Shown: positions 52,122 to 61,061, counted from the first letter of the stretch. The stretch is 64,000 nucleotides of DNA from Paenibacillus sp. (GCF_031177825.1 NZ_JAPSKE010000024.1:24656-88655); one strand, 5' to 3'. Translations and numbers: made by a program. Notes: a model not told the origin generated them from the sequence alone.

Positions 52122-53000
52122 ATGTATCATAAAAGCCCGGCGTACAAAGCGTTTTATCTATTCAACGCGATCTTGATCGGGGTCCTGTCCCTGTTGTGCG
52201 TGCTGCCGCTCATCCACATCCTGGCGGTGTCGTTCAGCGGGAAGGCGGCGGCCACCGCCAATCTCGTCGGCTTGTGGCCGGTGGATTTCAATACGGAGGC
52301 GTATCGGAAGACGTTCGGGAACGACAACTTCCTCACCTCGATCGGGGTGTCGGCGAAGCGGGTGTTCTTCGGTACCGTTCTCGGGATGTGCATCACGCTG
52401 ATCACGGCGTATCCGCTGTCCAAGGGGAGCGAGACGTTCCGGGGGCGCGACGGATACATGTGGTTCTTATTGATTACGATGCTGTTCAGCGGCGGACTCG
52501 TGCCCATGTACGTGCTGATGTCGGAGCTCGGCCTGCTCGGCTCGTTCTGGTCGCTCATCCTGCCGGGGCTCGTGGCCGTGTTCAACATCGTCCTCTTGAT
52601 GAACTTCTTCCGGAACGTGCCGAAGGAGTTGGAGGAATCCGCCTTCCTCGACGGCGCCGGGTATTCGGCGGCCCTGTTTCATATTTTCCTGCCGATCTCG
52701 ATGCCGGCGATCGCGACGCTGTCGCTGTTCAACATCGTAGGGCACTGGAATTCCTGGTTCGACGGCATGATCTATATGAACGAGTCGTCGCAATGGCCGC
52801 TCGCCACCCTGCTCCAGGCGATCCTGGTGCAAGTGGACTTTACGAAGCTGTCCGCGAGTCCGAGCGATCTCGCGAATTTGTCGGACCGGACCGTGAAGGC
52901 GTCGCAAATTTTCATCGGTTCGCTGCCGGTGCTGGCGGTGTATCCGTTCCTTCAGAAGTACTTCGTCAAGGGCATCGTGCTGGGCGCCGTGAAGGAATAG
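52122..53000 (+). CDS. Sugar ABC importer permease (LplC/YtcP type)
   Basis: 292 residues, six TM helices. EAA loop ESAFLDGAGYSAALFHIFLP. The C-terminal KYFVKGIVLGAVKE is the ending typical of this subgroup. GGAGGTACCGT precedes ATG 52122. Completes the binding protein-permease-permease set. Confidence 0.93.
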   Translation: MYHKSPAYKAFYLFNAILIGVLSLLCVLPLIHILAVSFSGKAAATANLVGLWPVDFNTEAYRKTFGNDNFLTSIGVSAKRVFFGTVLGMCITLITAYPLSKGSETFRGRDGYMWFLLITMLFSGGLVPMYVLMSELGLLGSFWSLILPGLVAVFNIVLLMNFFRNVPKELEESAFLDGAGYSAALFHIFLPISMPAIATLSLFNIVGHWNSWFDGMIYMNESSQWPLATLLQAILVQVDFTKLSASPSDLANLSDRTVKASQIFIGSLPVLAVYPFLQKYFVKGIVLGAVKE

Positions 53001-53088
53001 GGCATTCCGATTCGGAAAAGGGGGTGACCGCGCCGCGGCGGCGGACACACGCGCACGAGACGAACTCTAACTCATGGAGGGATCGAAA

Positions 53089-54855
53089 TTGAAGAGATGG
53101 GTACTTACGACGATGGCAAGCTTGTTGATCGCGGCGACGTGGGGCTCGGCGGCAGGAGCGAGCGCGGCGTCCGGCGCGGGGAATGCGACGCAGGAAACGC
53201 AAGTGGCCGGCAACCGGTCGGTCGACAGCCGCATGCAAGAAGCGATCGAGGCGTTCCTGAAGTCCGCCCCGCCGACGGAGGCTACCGTGCTGAACGTGAA
53301 GAGCGCGGCGTTCGGCGCGATCGGCGACGGCGTCGCCGACGACACGGCGGCCATCCAGAAGGCGCTGGATCAGGCGAGGGCGCAAGGGGGCGGGGTCGTC
53401 TATTTGCCGGAAGGCACGTATAAGACGTCCAAGAATTTGTACGTGTACTCGAAGACGAAGGTCACGGGGCACGCGGCCAAGGTGTCGAAGATCGATACGG
53501 ACGACGGGTACGCGGTGTTCGAGATCGCCGCGGAGCAGCGCGAGGTCGTCATCGACGGGTTGTGGATCGACAATAACAAGTCGTCCGGCAACATCGGCGT
53601 AGACTTCCAGACGAACGTGTCGAAGGTATGGATCACGAACAACACGTTCACCGGCATCCACACCCAGTCCGTGAATATTAACGCCACCGGCGTCAAGCAG
53701 ATTCAGGTCAGCGGCAATCATTTCGAAGAAGTCGCTTATGGGGTGCTTACGAACTTGCTGGCGACGGACGTCGCCGACGTGCGGGTCGTGAACAACCAGT
53801 TCATCAACATTCACGGCGACGCGATCGAGCTGAACCACCCCGGGGAAGCGTATGCGTCCGGCATGAACTTCGTCATCGCGGGCAACTACATGTCCGTCCC
53901 TCCGGGCTTCGGCGGCTCGGGCGGCGCCGGCTTCGGCATCGGCATCGCCGGCGCGACGCACGTCACGATCATGGGCAACGTCATCGAAAACGCCCGCTAC
54001 GAGGCGATTCATATCGAAGACGAGGCGAAGCATATCACGATCGTAGGCAACGTCATCAACGGGGTGAAGGCCGAACCGGACTTCAACCTGAACTCAGGCG
54101 TGTACGTCATCGACGGCGACTATATCACCGTCTCCGGCAACGCGATTCGCGGCGCCGCCGATTACGGCGTGCACTTCGAGTACGCGCCGGACCGCGAGGC
54201 GACGCACGCCGTCGTCACCGGGAACACGATTACGGACGGCGGGCAGGGCGGCATTCGGATCGCGGGCTACACCGGCGAATCGAACATCGTCGTGTCGCAG
54301 AACATCGTCACCGACAACGAAGGCAACGGCATCGAGCTGGCCGGCGATCTGCGGAACGTGAAGGTGACCGACAACGTCGTCAAGAACAATACCGGGTACG
54401 GCTTGTTCCTGGAGCATTCCGGCCGCGGGTGGCATCTAGCGGGCAACGCGTTCTACGGGAACGGCGCGGGCGACATCGGCTTCGGATCGGGCTACGCGGT
54501 GCCGGTGCCGCTTCGCGACCAGACCGCTCTCATCGAAGAGACGGTATCCGTGGCGGAAGGCGACGAAGCGTCGCGGTACACGGCATGGCGGGATGCCTTC
54601 TCCCTCGGCTCCGGCGCGGAGGGCGTCCTCTACGTCACGGCCGTGCGGGACGGGAACCGCTCCACGAAAATGTACCGCCTCTCTTGGGACGGAACGACGC
54701 TCGCGACGACGCAAATCGCCCACGACGGACAGGGCGCGATCGAGGTCGATACGCCGAGCATGAACGGAAAGCGGCTGCAGGTTCGCTCGTACCATCTCGC
54801 CTCCGGAAACGTGTGGACGGAGGTCCAATTCGAAGGCATCATCATGCTGAAATAA
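53089..54855 (+). CDS. Secreted right-handed beta-helix (pectate-lyase-3-like) protein
   Basis: 588 residues from TTG 53089, chosen because GGAGGG is seven bases upstream; the ATG at 53074 overlaps that site. Signal peptide (about 1-30), then a Pectate_lyase_3 start, VKSAAFGAIGDGVADDTAAIQKAL with VVYLPEGTY, followed by about ten beta-helix coils rich in N-ladder words such as VSGNHFEE, VVNNQFIN and ITVSGNAI. A C-terminal beta-domain (about 485-588) follows. Probably cleaves or binds a plant or extracellular polysaccharide whose fragments enter through the adjacent importer. Enzyme class cannot be fixed without catalytic assignment. Confidence 0.85.
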   Translation: MKRWVLTTMASLLIAATWGSAAGASAASGAGNATQETQVAGNRSVDSRMQEAIEAFLKSAPPTEATVLNVKSAAFGAIGDGVADDTAAIQKALDQARAQGGGVVYLPEGTYKTSKNLYVYSKTKVTGHAAKVSKIDTDDGYAVFEIAAEQREVVIDGLWIDNNKSSGNIGVDFQTNVSKVWITNNTFTGIHTQSVNINATGVKQIQVSGNHFEEVAYGVLTNLLATDVADVRVVNNQFINIHGDAIELNHPGEAYASGMNFVIAGNYMSVPPGFGGSGGAGFGIGIAGATHVTIMGNVIENARYEAIHIEDEAKHITIVGNVINGVKAEPDFNLNSGVYVIDGDYITVSGNAIRGAADYGVHFEYAPDREATHAVVTGNTITDGGQGGIRIAGYTGESNIVVSQNIVTDNEGNGIELAGDLRNVKVTDNVVKNNTGYGLFLEHSGRGWHLAGNAFYGNGAGDIGFGSGYAVPVPLRDQTALIEETVSVAEGDEASRYTAWRDAFSLGSGAEGVLYVTAVRDGNRSTKMYRLSWDGTTLATTQIAHDGQGAIEVDTPSMNGKRLQVRSYHLASGNVWTEVQFEGIIMLK

Positions 54856-54882
54856 TCGGAAATCCAGCAACGCATAACCGAT

Positions 54883-54920
54883 AGGCTCGAGGCCGCTGAG
54901 CGGCTTCGGGCCTTTTTTCT
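54883..54920 (+). terminator. Intrinsic terminator closing the transport operon
   Basis: GGCTCGAGGCCGCT pairs with AGCGGCTTCGGGCC across a short loop (two G-T pairs), then a T-run. Confidence 0.85.
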
Positions 54921-54953
54921 GCGGAGCCGTTCTGCCTAATTTTCATAAGTATA

Positions 54954-54982
54954 TTGCAATGTTAGGTAGTGTGGGATATACT
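54954..54982 (+). promoter_or_regulatory. Sigma-A promoter of the padR operon
   Basis: TTGCAA, exactly 17 bp, TATACT. The predicted transcription start (about 54989) is five bases ahead of the palindrome at 54994. Confidence 0.65.
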
Positions 54983-54993
54983 TGCTAACGAAC

Positions 54994-55012
54994 TACTCAA
55001 TAACATTGAGTA
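54994..55012. promoter_or_regulatory. PadR operator-like palindrome
   Basis: TACTCAAT-AAC-ATTGAGTA, a perfect 8-bp inverted repeat covering the first transcribed bases, where a repressor would block the promoter. The A/T-rich arms fit PadR-type sites. Confidence 0.6.
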
Positions 55013-55035
55013 ATCCATGTAGGGGGAAGCGCCTC

Positions 55036-55350
55036 TTGAATGCGGAAATGTTGAAAGGAACGATCGACCTTCTCATCCTGTCCGTCCTGACGGCGAAGGA
55101 TAACTACGGGTACGAGATTTCGAAATCCATTAAGGAGCGCACGGAAGGGATGTTCGAAATTCAAGAGGCCACGCTGTATCTAGCCTTGAAGCGGCTGGAG
55201 AAGCAGGGCGCCGTGTCCGCCTATTGGGGAGACCAGAGCCACGGCGGGCGGCGGAAATACTATGCGCTGACCGAAGACGGCCGGGAAGCGCTGCGGCAAT
55301 CGATCGCCGACTGGAAGAGGACGACCGAGATCGTGAATCGGTTTATTTGA
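55036..55350 (+). CDS. PadR-family transcriptional regulator
   Basis: 104 residues from TTG 55036, preceded by AGGGGGAAGCGCCTC. Winged-helix PadR domain: EMLKGTIDLLILSVLTAKDNYGYEI, IQEATLYLALKRLEKQGAVSAYW and the wing GGRRKYYALTEDG. Short PadR-s1 type. Behind a perfect operator-like palindrome, so autorepression is likely. The next gene encodes a membrane protein with a helical prefix domain, the usual PadR partner arrangement. Confidence 0.9.
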   Translation: MNAEMLKGTIDLLILSVLTAKDNYGYEISKSIKERTEGMFEIQEATLYLALKRLEKQGAVSAYWGDQSHGGRRKYYALTEDGREALRQSIADWKRTTEIVNRFI

Positions 55351-55362
55351 AGAGGTGAAACG

Positions 55363-56007
55363 ATGAAACATCTGGCGCGTAAAATTTTCAGTATGGGCGA
55401 AATCAAACATCCCTGGCTGCTGCTGCTCTCCGTCGCGATCTGCGTCGTCACGTTTACGATCGACGAACGGGTGAATCCCGGCGATCAGCTGTGGCTTTCC
55501 GTTTCGTATTTCGCCTCTTTCACGGCGGCCGCGGCCTGGGCGGCGGCGAATTACGTCGGACATCTGCGCATGAACCGCCTGTATCGAAGGCAGACCGACA
55601 TCGGCGCGTATGTGGATCAGTTGGCGCTTAGCGCGGACGACCGGCAGGAGCTGCGGAACTATCTGGAGGATTTCGCGGCCGATCTGGAACGGCAAGGGAG
55701 ACGCAAGGAGGACGCGGCGAAGGAGGCCATTACGCAGTTTAAGGTGACGGAATTGCTGTCGATGTCGAAGTATTCGAGTCCGTTCGAGACGCACGGGCAC
55801 CATTATTTGCTCGGCCTCTCCGGCCTCACGCTGGCGGCGGCCGCCGTATTCGCGGTCATCGGTCACGCGCTGCCGGACCGGTCGTTGTTCGCGCTTATCG
55901 CGACGTCGGTCGCGGCCGTATACGGATGCTGCTTCCTCGCCTTGTTTTTCTTGTATAAAGTTATGGACAATGTCCTATATCGGAAAGTAAGAGATTATTT
56001 CGGCTAA
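55363..56007 (+). CDS. PadR-associated membrane protein with HAAS/permease-prefix-like domain
   Basis: 214 residues. Two TM helices near the N-terminus (about 17-36 and 45-66), a helical domain (about 75-140; LALSADDRQELRNYLEDFAADLERQG ...AITQFKV in outline) like the HAAS or permease-prefix modules found beside PadR regulators, then two more TM helices. AGAGGTG precedes ATG 55363, 12 bp after padR. It likely signals to or is controlled by PadR. Confidence 0.75.
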   Translation: MKHLARKIFSMGEIKHPWLLLLSVAICVVTFTIDERVNPGDQLWLSVSYFASFTAAAAWAAANYVGHLRMNRLYRRQTDIGAYVDQLALSADDRQELRNYLEDFAADLERQGRRKEDAAKEAITQFKVTELLSMSKYSSPFETHGHHYLLGLSGLTLAAAAVFAVIGHALPDRSLFALIATSVAAVYGCCFLALFFLYKVMDNVLYRKVRDYFG

Positions 56008-56031
56008 GAGACGAAGGAGCGGGAGACGAAC

Positions 56032-56649
56032 ATGGAGCATTGGATCGCGGAAGTCATGGACGCTTACGGGTATATGGGTATTTTCTTATTGATCGCGTTG
56101 GAAAATTTGTTCCCGCCGATTCCCTCGGAGGTTATCTTGACGTTCGGCGGGTTTATGACGACGTCGACGGATCTGACGCCGGTCGGGGTGATCGCGTTCG
56201 CGACGGCCGGCTCCATCGCGGGCGCGATCATTCTTTACGGCATCGGGCGCATTTTGTCGGCGGAGCGGCTCGAGGCGATCGTCGTCAAGTACGGCAGGAT
56301 GCTTCGCCTGAAGCCGGAGGATATTCGGAAGGCGGACGCCTGGTTCGATAAGCACGGGCCTTGGGCCGTGTTTTTCGGCAGACTCGTGCCGCTCGTCCGA
56401 AGCTTGATCTCGATTCCGGCGGGAAGCTCGGGCATGCGCTTCCTTCCGTTCCTGCTGCTGACGACGATCGGCTCGTTGATTTGGAATACGGCGCTCGTCT
56501 ACGTGGGCGCCGCCGTCGGGGATTCATGGGAAACGATCGTCGGGTACATGGACGTATATTCGAATATCGTCTACGTCGCGTTGGCATTGGGCGCGGTCGC
56601 CGCGGCGGCCTGGTTCGTTCGCAAGCGGATCGTAAAGAAGGCGGATTAA
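56032..56649 (+). CDS. DedA-family membrane protein
   Basis: 205 residues. DedA signature: ALENLFPPIPSEVILTFGG at the N-terminal re-entrant helix and FFGRLVPLVRSLISIPAGSSGM in the central re-entrant region, including the conserved Arg-Pro-Arg and Gly residues. These proteins act as undecaprenyl-phosphate or phospholipid flippases and affect cell envelope stress. ATG 56032 with AAGGAGCGGGAG. The PadR operon may extend into it (24-bp gap). Confidence 0.93.
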   Translation: MEHWIAEVMDAYGYMGIFLLIALENLFPPIPSEVILTFGGFMTTSTDLTPVGVIAFATAGSIAGAIILYGIGRILSAERLEAIVVKYGRMLRLKPEDIRKADAWFDKHGPWAVFFGRLVPLVRSLISIPAGSSGMRFLPFLLLTTIGSLIWNTALVYVGAAVGDSWETIVGYMDVYSNIVYVALALGAVAAAAWFVRKRIVKKAD

Positions 56650-56688
56650 CAGGACCGGGACCGGGTCCGGGACCGTAAGGAGAAAGCT

Positions 56689-57315
56689 ATGGGGAAGGCA
56701 TCGAAGGAGGAACACGCGAGCGTATCCGCGCTCGTCGGCGAGCTCGCCGCGGCTACGCCGCCGGAAGGGCTGGAGATGGACGAGCTGTTCGAGCGCATCG
56801 GTCGGGAAGGGCTGTTGATCGCGGTCATGATCTTGACGGCGCCCTTCTTGCTGCCGGTGTCGATCCCGGGCATGAGCACGCCGTTCGGTACGCTCATTAT
56901 TTTGATCTGCCTCAGCCTCGTCACCGGCGGGCCCTTGCGCTTGCCGCGCCGCCTCGGGCGGCTTCGCGTCAAGCAGAAGCATATGCGGGCGATCGCCGAC
57001 AAGGCTGGCGCCCTCCTGCGGCGCTTGGAAGCGTGGGCGAAGCCGCGGTGGAGCGCCTTGACGGGGACGCGGACGCTTCGCGCGGCGCATGCGATCGGCA
57101 TCGTCGCCGGCTCCGTCGGGATGATGCTCCCGCTGCCGATGCCGCTGTCGAACGCCATCCCGGCGTACGCGATCGTCTTCTTCGCGCTCGGGCTGCTCCG
57201 CCGCGACGGCGTGCTCGTCCTCGCCGGCTACGGGCTGCTGGCGGCGACGTTCCTGTACCTCGCCGTCGTGTACGCCGCGGCCTTCGCCGGCCTGCGCGCG
57301 CTCCTCGGCGGGTAG
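56689..57315 (+). CDS. ExoD-like exopolysaccharide synthesis membrane protein
   Basis: 208 residues. The N-terminal cytoplasmic helix pair (ELFERIGREGLLIAVMILTAPFLLPVSIPGMST in outline) and the pair of hydrophobic repeats with LPRRLGRLRVKQK match the ExoD family, known from succinoglycan exopolysaccharide mutants. Function in membrane or envelope adaptation is inferred. AAGGAG precedes ATG 56689. Confidence 0.85.
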   Translation: MGKASKEEHASVSALVGELAAATPPEGLEMDELFERIGREGLLIAVMILTAPFLLPVSIPGMSTPFGTLIILICLSLVTGGPLRLPRRLGRLRVKQKHMRAIADKAGALLRRLEAWAKPRWSALTGTRTLRAAHAIGIVAGSVGMMLPLPMPLSNAIPAYAIVFFALGLLRRDGVLVLAGYGLLAATFLYLAVVYAAAFAGLRALLGG

Positions 57316-57332
57316 AAGGCGCGCGTTCCCCG

Positions 57333-57361
57333 TTGTCATGCAATCGCTCTCATGCTAAGAT
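57333..57361 (+). promoter_or_regulatory. Promoter of the DUF2294 gene
   Basis: TTGTCA, 17 bp, TAAGAT. The -10 lies between the arms of a perfect inverted repeat (57347-57377). Confidence 0.55.
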
Positions 57362-57377
57362 AAGGCTGACATGAGAG
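57347..57377. promoter_or_regulatory. Inverted repeat flanking the DUF2294 promoter -10
   Basis: CTCTCATG (57347-57354) and CATGAGAG (57370-57377), separated by 15 bp that contain the -10 TAAGAT. The position suggests an operator, probably for a repressor. Confidence 0.5.
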
Positions 57378-57387
57378 GCTGATTCCG

Positions 57388-57750
57388 ATGAATAAATACG
57401 AAGCTGAGTTCAGCAATCTGGTGCGCGCGTTTCGCAAGCGGCATATGGGGAAGGGTCCCGGACACATCCGGACGACGTTCTGCAAGCAGTGGGCGATCTG
57501 CGAGATGGAAGGCAACCTGTCGCCGGTGGAGAAGTTCATCGCCGAGCACGACGAGGGGAAGCCGATGCTCCGCGCGGCCCGCACCGAGATGGTGAAGCAG
57601 CTGTACCGCAAGCATCCTCCCGTAGAGATGGAGACGTTCCTGGGCGCGAAGCTCGTGGACCTGTTCGTCGACATCGACATCGAGAAGGATTTCGGCATGT
57701 CCGTATTCGTGTTCGACGCGAATATCGAAGAGAAGTTCGGCAGAGGTTGA
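57388..57750 (+). CDS. DUF2294-family protein
   Basis: 120 residues. Domain of unknown function DUF2294: KGPGHIRTTFCKQWAICEMEGNLSPVEKFIAE and RTEMVKQLYRKHPP are family-typical. Members occur next to formate dehydrogenase/FdhD genes in Bacilli, as here, and have been suggested to help molybdoenzyme or formate metabolism. No enzymatic motif. A stem-loop terminator follows, so it may be transcribed alone. Confidence 0.85.
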   Translation: MNKYEAEFSNLVRAFRKRHMGKGPGHIRTTFCKQWAICEMEGNLSPVEKFIAEHDEGKPMLRAARTEMVKQLYRKHPPVEMETFLGAKLVDLFVDIDIEKDFGMSVFVFDANIEEKFGRG

Positions 57751-57791
57751 ATCCGTAAGGTTGGCACTTGGCAGCGATCCTGCTCTAGACT

Positions 57792-57839
57792 AACCGCTCA
57801 CGGCCGTTCCCAACCGGGATGGTTTCGTGCGCGGTTTTT
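57792..57839 (+). terminator. Terminator after the DUF2294 gene
   Basis: AACCGCTCACG pairs with CGTGCGCGGTT (one mismatch) around an inner hairpin, then a T-run. Confidence 0.6.
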
Positions 57840-57876
57840 GCGTTTTTCGGACTTTATTTAAGGAGGAGATCCATTC

Positions 57877-60228
57877 ATGGGGAAGACGAAGCATGAAGGG
57901 CCGCAGAAGCTGCCGTTCGCGCCGGATCCGCGGCTGTGGGTCAGCCTGGTGCCGTTCGGACTCGGGAAGGTGAAGCCCGCGCATATTCGCGAGACGATGA
58001 AGGTCGCTTGGGAGAACCGGGACAATCTCGGGTACGCGGCGCGTATCTTGACGCAGGGCGTCTGCGACGGGTGCGCGCTCGGCGTGGCGGGATTGAAGGA
58101 CCGGACGCTCGCGGGCCCGCATCTGTGCACGACGCGGCTGAATGTGCTGCGGCTGAACACGATGCCGGCGATCAAGCCGGACATCCTGCACCAGGACATC
58201 GACGAGCTGCGGAAGCTCGACAGCGCGGAGCTGCGCCGGCTGGGGCGCATTCCGTATCCGCTGCTGCGGCGCAAGGGGGAGCGGACGTTCTCCCGGGTGT
58301 CGTGGGACGAGGCGATGGATCGAATCGCGGCGAAGATGAAGCGCACGCACCCGAAGCAAACGGCGTTCTTCCTGACGGCGCGGGGCATCACGAACGAGGT
58401 GTATTACACCGCGGCGAAGGTCGCTAGGTTTCTCGGCGTGAACCACATCGACAACGCCTCGCGCATCTGCCACTCGCCGAGCAAGACGGCGCTGAAGCGA
58501 TCGCTCGGCATCGGCGCGTCGAGCTGCAGCTACGCCGATTGGATCGGATCCGACGTCGTCGTGTTCTGGGGGTCGGTGGCGGCGAACAATCAGCCGGTGT
58601 CGACGAAGTATTTGTACGCGGCGAAGCGGCAGGGAACCAAGATCATCATGATTAACCCGTACCGCGAGCCTTCTATGGAACATTATTGGATCCCGTCGAT
58701 CCCGGAGAGCGCCTTGTTCGGCACGAAGCTCGTCGACGACGTGTACCAAGTCAACATCGGCGGCGACATCGCGTTCATGAACGGCGTCATGAAGACGTGG
58801 TTCGAGATGGAGGCGGAGCGGCCGGGGTCGGCGATCGACCGCGCGTTCGTCGAGGCGCATACTTCCGGTCTCGAGGCGCTGCGGACGCATGTCGAGTCGC
58901 TCGATTGGCCGGCGCTGGAAGCGTCCGCGGGCATGACGCGCTCGCGCATGCGCGAATTCGCCGAGCTGCTGGCCCGGTCGCGCTCCGGCGTGTTCGTCTG
59001 GTCGATGGGACTGACGCAGCATCGGTTCGGCACCGACAACATCTCGCAGGTGGCGAATCTGGCGATGCTGCGCGGCTTCCTCGGTCGCAAGCGCTGCGGC
59101 GTCATGCCGATTCGCGGCCATTCCGGCGTGCAAGGGTCCGGGGAGATGGGGGCGGACCCGTTCTCGCTGCCGGGCGGCGAGTGGGACCCGGCGACGGTCG
59201 AGCGCATCGAGAAGCTTTGGGGCTTCCGGCTGCCGCGGTGGCAGGGCGACATCGTAGGCGTTTCCTTAGAAAACGCGGCCCTTCCCGACGACGACGCGCG
59301 GAAGCTGCGCATCTTCTACACGTCGGGCGGCAACTTCCTCGAGACGATGCCGGATCCGGACTTCGTGCGCCGCTGTCTCGAGAACGTCGACCTGCGGGTG
59401 CACCAGGATATCATCTTGAACACCTCCACCTTGGTCGACGCGCGCGAGGAGGTGATCGTGCTGCCGGCGATGACGCGTTACGAGCAGCCGGGCGGCGGGA
59501 CGTCCACGTCGACGGAGCGGATGGTGTACTTCTCCCCGGAGATCGAAGGCCCGCGCATCGAGGAAGCGCGCGCCGAATGGCAGATCTACGCGGATCTGGC
59601 GCGCCGCGTGAAGCCGGAGGAAGCCGAGCGCGTCGCCTTCGCGTCGGCGGAGGCCATTCGGGCGGAGATCGCGCGCGCTAACCCGTCGTACGACGGTATT
59701 CAGCATCTGCGCCGCAAGGGCGACGTCTTCCAATGGGGCGGCGCGTGGCTGTGCGAGGGCGGCGTCTGCCCGACGGCCGACGGCCGGGGGCGTCTGCTGC
59801 CGATCGCGCTGCCCGAGACGCGGCGGGAGGAAGGCCGTTATTTCCTCACGACCCGTCGCGGCAAGCAGTTCAATTCGATGATCTATGGGGAGAAGGATCC
59901 GTTCAACGCCGCCGACCGCCGCGACGTGCTCCTCCATCCGTCCGACGCGGCGGCGCACGGCATCGCCGACGGCGACGGCGTCGTGCTGCATAACCGCTAT
60001 GGCGTCTTCCACGGCCGGGCGAAGCTCGCCGACACGCGGCCGGGCAACCTCGCCGTCTATTGGCCGGAAGGCAACGCGCTGCTGCCGAAAGGCGTATACG
60101 AGCCGCATGCCGGCATTCCGGAATACAATACGACCGTCGCGTTGGAGAAGGCAGACGCTTATCACGCGGGGAAAGACGTGCGGTACGCGGAGAAGCGGAT
60201 CGAAGACTTGGAGACGGAGGTGAGCTGA
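57877..60228 (+). CDS. FdhF/YdeP-family molybdopterin oxidoreductase
   Basis: 783 residues of the molybdopterin oxidoreductase (DMSO reductase) superfamily. N-terminal CDGCALG and a Cys in RICHSPSK; bis-MGD-binding segments such as VFWGSVAANNQPVSTKYLYAAKRQG in outline and MGLTQHRFGTDNISQVANLAMLRG. The C-terminal dinucleotide domain ends NRYGVFHGRAKL...YWPEGNALLP. There is no selenocysteine codon. The family (YdeP) is often called a formate dehydrogenase-like protein, but formate as substrate is not certain. FdhD follows six bases later, which supports a sulfurated Mo cofactor. Confidence 0.92.
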   Translation: MGKTKHEGPQKLPFAPDPRLWVSLVPFGLGKVKPAHIRETMKVAWENRDNLGYAARILTQGVCDGCALGVAGLKDRTLAGPHLCTTRLNVLRLNTMPAIKPDILHQDIDELRKLDSAELRRLGRIPYPLLRRKGERTFSRVSWDEAMDRIAAKMKRTHPKQTAFFLTARGITNEVYYTAAKVARFLGVNHIDNASRICHSPSKTALKRSLGIGASSCSYADWIGSDVVVFWGSVAANNQPVSTKYLYAAKRQGTKIIMINPYREPSMEHYWIPSIPESALFGTKLVDDVYQVNIGGDIAFMNGVMKTWFEMEAERPGSAIDRAFVEAHTSGLEALRTHVESLDWPALEASAGMTRSRMREFAELLARSRSGVFVWSMGLTQHRFGTDNISQVANLAMLRGFLGRKRCGVMPIRGHSGVQGSGEMGADPFSLPGGEWDPATVERIEKLWGFRLPRWQGDIVGVSLENAALPDDDARKLRIFYTSGGNFLETMPDPDFVRRCLENVDLRVHQDIILNTSTLVDAREEVIVLPAMTRYEQPGGGTSTSTERMVYFSPEIEGPRIEEARAEWQIYADLARRVKPEEAERVAFASAEAIRAEIARANPSYDGIQHLRRKGDVFQWGGAWLCEGGVCPTADGRGRLLPIALPETRREEGRYFLTTRRGKQFNSMIYGEKDPFNAADRRDVLLHPSDAAAHGIADGDGVVLHNRYGVFHGRAKLADTRPGNLAVYWPEGNALLPKGVYEPHAGIPEYNTTVALEKADAYHAGKDVRYAEKRIEDLETEVS

Positions 60229-60233
60229 GCGGG

Positions 60234-61061
60234 ATGGAAAACGGTGATATTCACGACGACGCCTCCGCCTGCGCGGACGCGAAAGCGGCGGAGCGGCGCG
60301 CCGTCGTTCGCTACGACGTCTCCGGCTTCCGCGAGACGGAGGATTGGATCGCGGTCGAACGGCCGCTGACGATCTGGCTCGACGGCGCGGAGTTCGCCAC
60401 GATGGTGTGCACGCCGAGCGACCTGGAGGAGCTCGTGTACGGCTTCTTGGCGTCCGAGGGCATCGTCCGCCGGGCGGACGAGGTCGCGTCGCTCGCGATC
60501 GACCCCGTCTCCGGCTTCGCCCGCGTCCGGCTGCGCAACCCGCGCGCCGCCGGCAAGGACGCCGTCTCGAAGCGGTTCATCGGCTCCTGTTGCGGCAAGA
60601 GCCGACAATTTTACTTCGTGAACGACGCCCGCGCCGCGCGCACGTCGACCAGCGCCGTAACGCTGACCGTACGGCAGTGCGTCGACCGGCTGCGCGAGCT
60701 CGAGGACGCGTCGGAGACGTTCCGGCGGACGGGCGGCCTGCATAACGCGGCGTTGTGCTCGCCGGACCGGATGCTGTTCGCGAGATCCGATATCGGGCGC
60801 CACAACGCTCTCGATAAGCTGTACGGGCGCTGCCTGCTCGATCATCGCTCGACTCGGGACGGGATCGTCGCGTTCAGCGGCCGCCTCTCCTCCGAGGTCG
60901 TCCTGAAGGTCGCGAAGCTCGGCGCCGCCGTCGTCCTGTCGAAGTCGGCGCCGACGACGATCGCCGTCGAGCTCGCGCGCGACCTCGGCATAACGGCCGT
61001 CGGCTTCGTTCGCGGGGCGTCGCTGAACGTGTACTCGCACCCGCATCGAATTCGGGAATAA
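60234..61061 (+). CDS. fdhD: FdhD sulfur carrier for formate dehydrogenase
   Basis: 275 residues. FdhD signatures: MVCTPSDLEELVYGFLASEGI, the conserved CC pair in FIGSCCGK, GGLHNAALC, ARSDIGRHNALDKLYG and SGRLSSEVVLKVAKLGA. FdhD passes sulfur from a cysteine desulfurase to the Mo centre and is needed for the activity of FdhF-type enzymes. ATG 60234 with GAGCGGG; six bases after the oxidoreductase gene and almost certainly co-transcribed with it. Confidence 0.95.
   Translation: MENGDIHDDASACADAKAAERRAVVRYDVSGFRETEDWIAVERPLTIWLDGAEFATMVCTPSDLEELVYGFLASEGIVRRADEVASLAIDPVSGFARVRLRNPRAAGKDAVSKRFIGSCCGKSRQFYFVNDARAARTSTSAVTLTVRQCVDRLRELEDASETFRRTGGLHNAALCSPDRMLFARSDIGRHNALDKLYGRCLLDHRSTRDGIVAFSGRLSSEVVLKVAKLGAAVVLSKSAPTTIAVELARDLGITAVGFVRGASLNVYSHPHRIRE

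Noticed and set aside
57790..59133. 447-codon minus-strand frame
   Set aside because: Antisense to the FdhF/YdeP gene; Arg/His-rich shadow with no domain.
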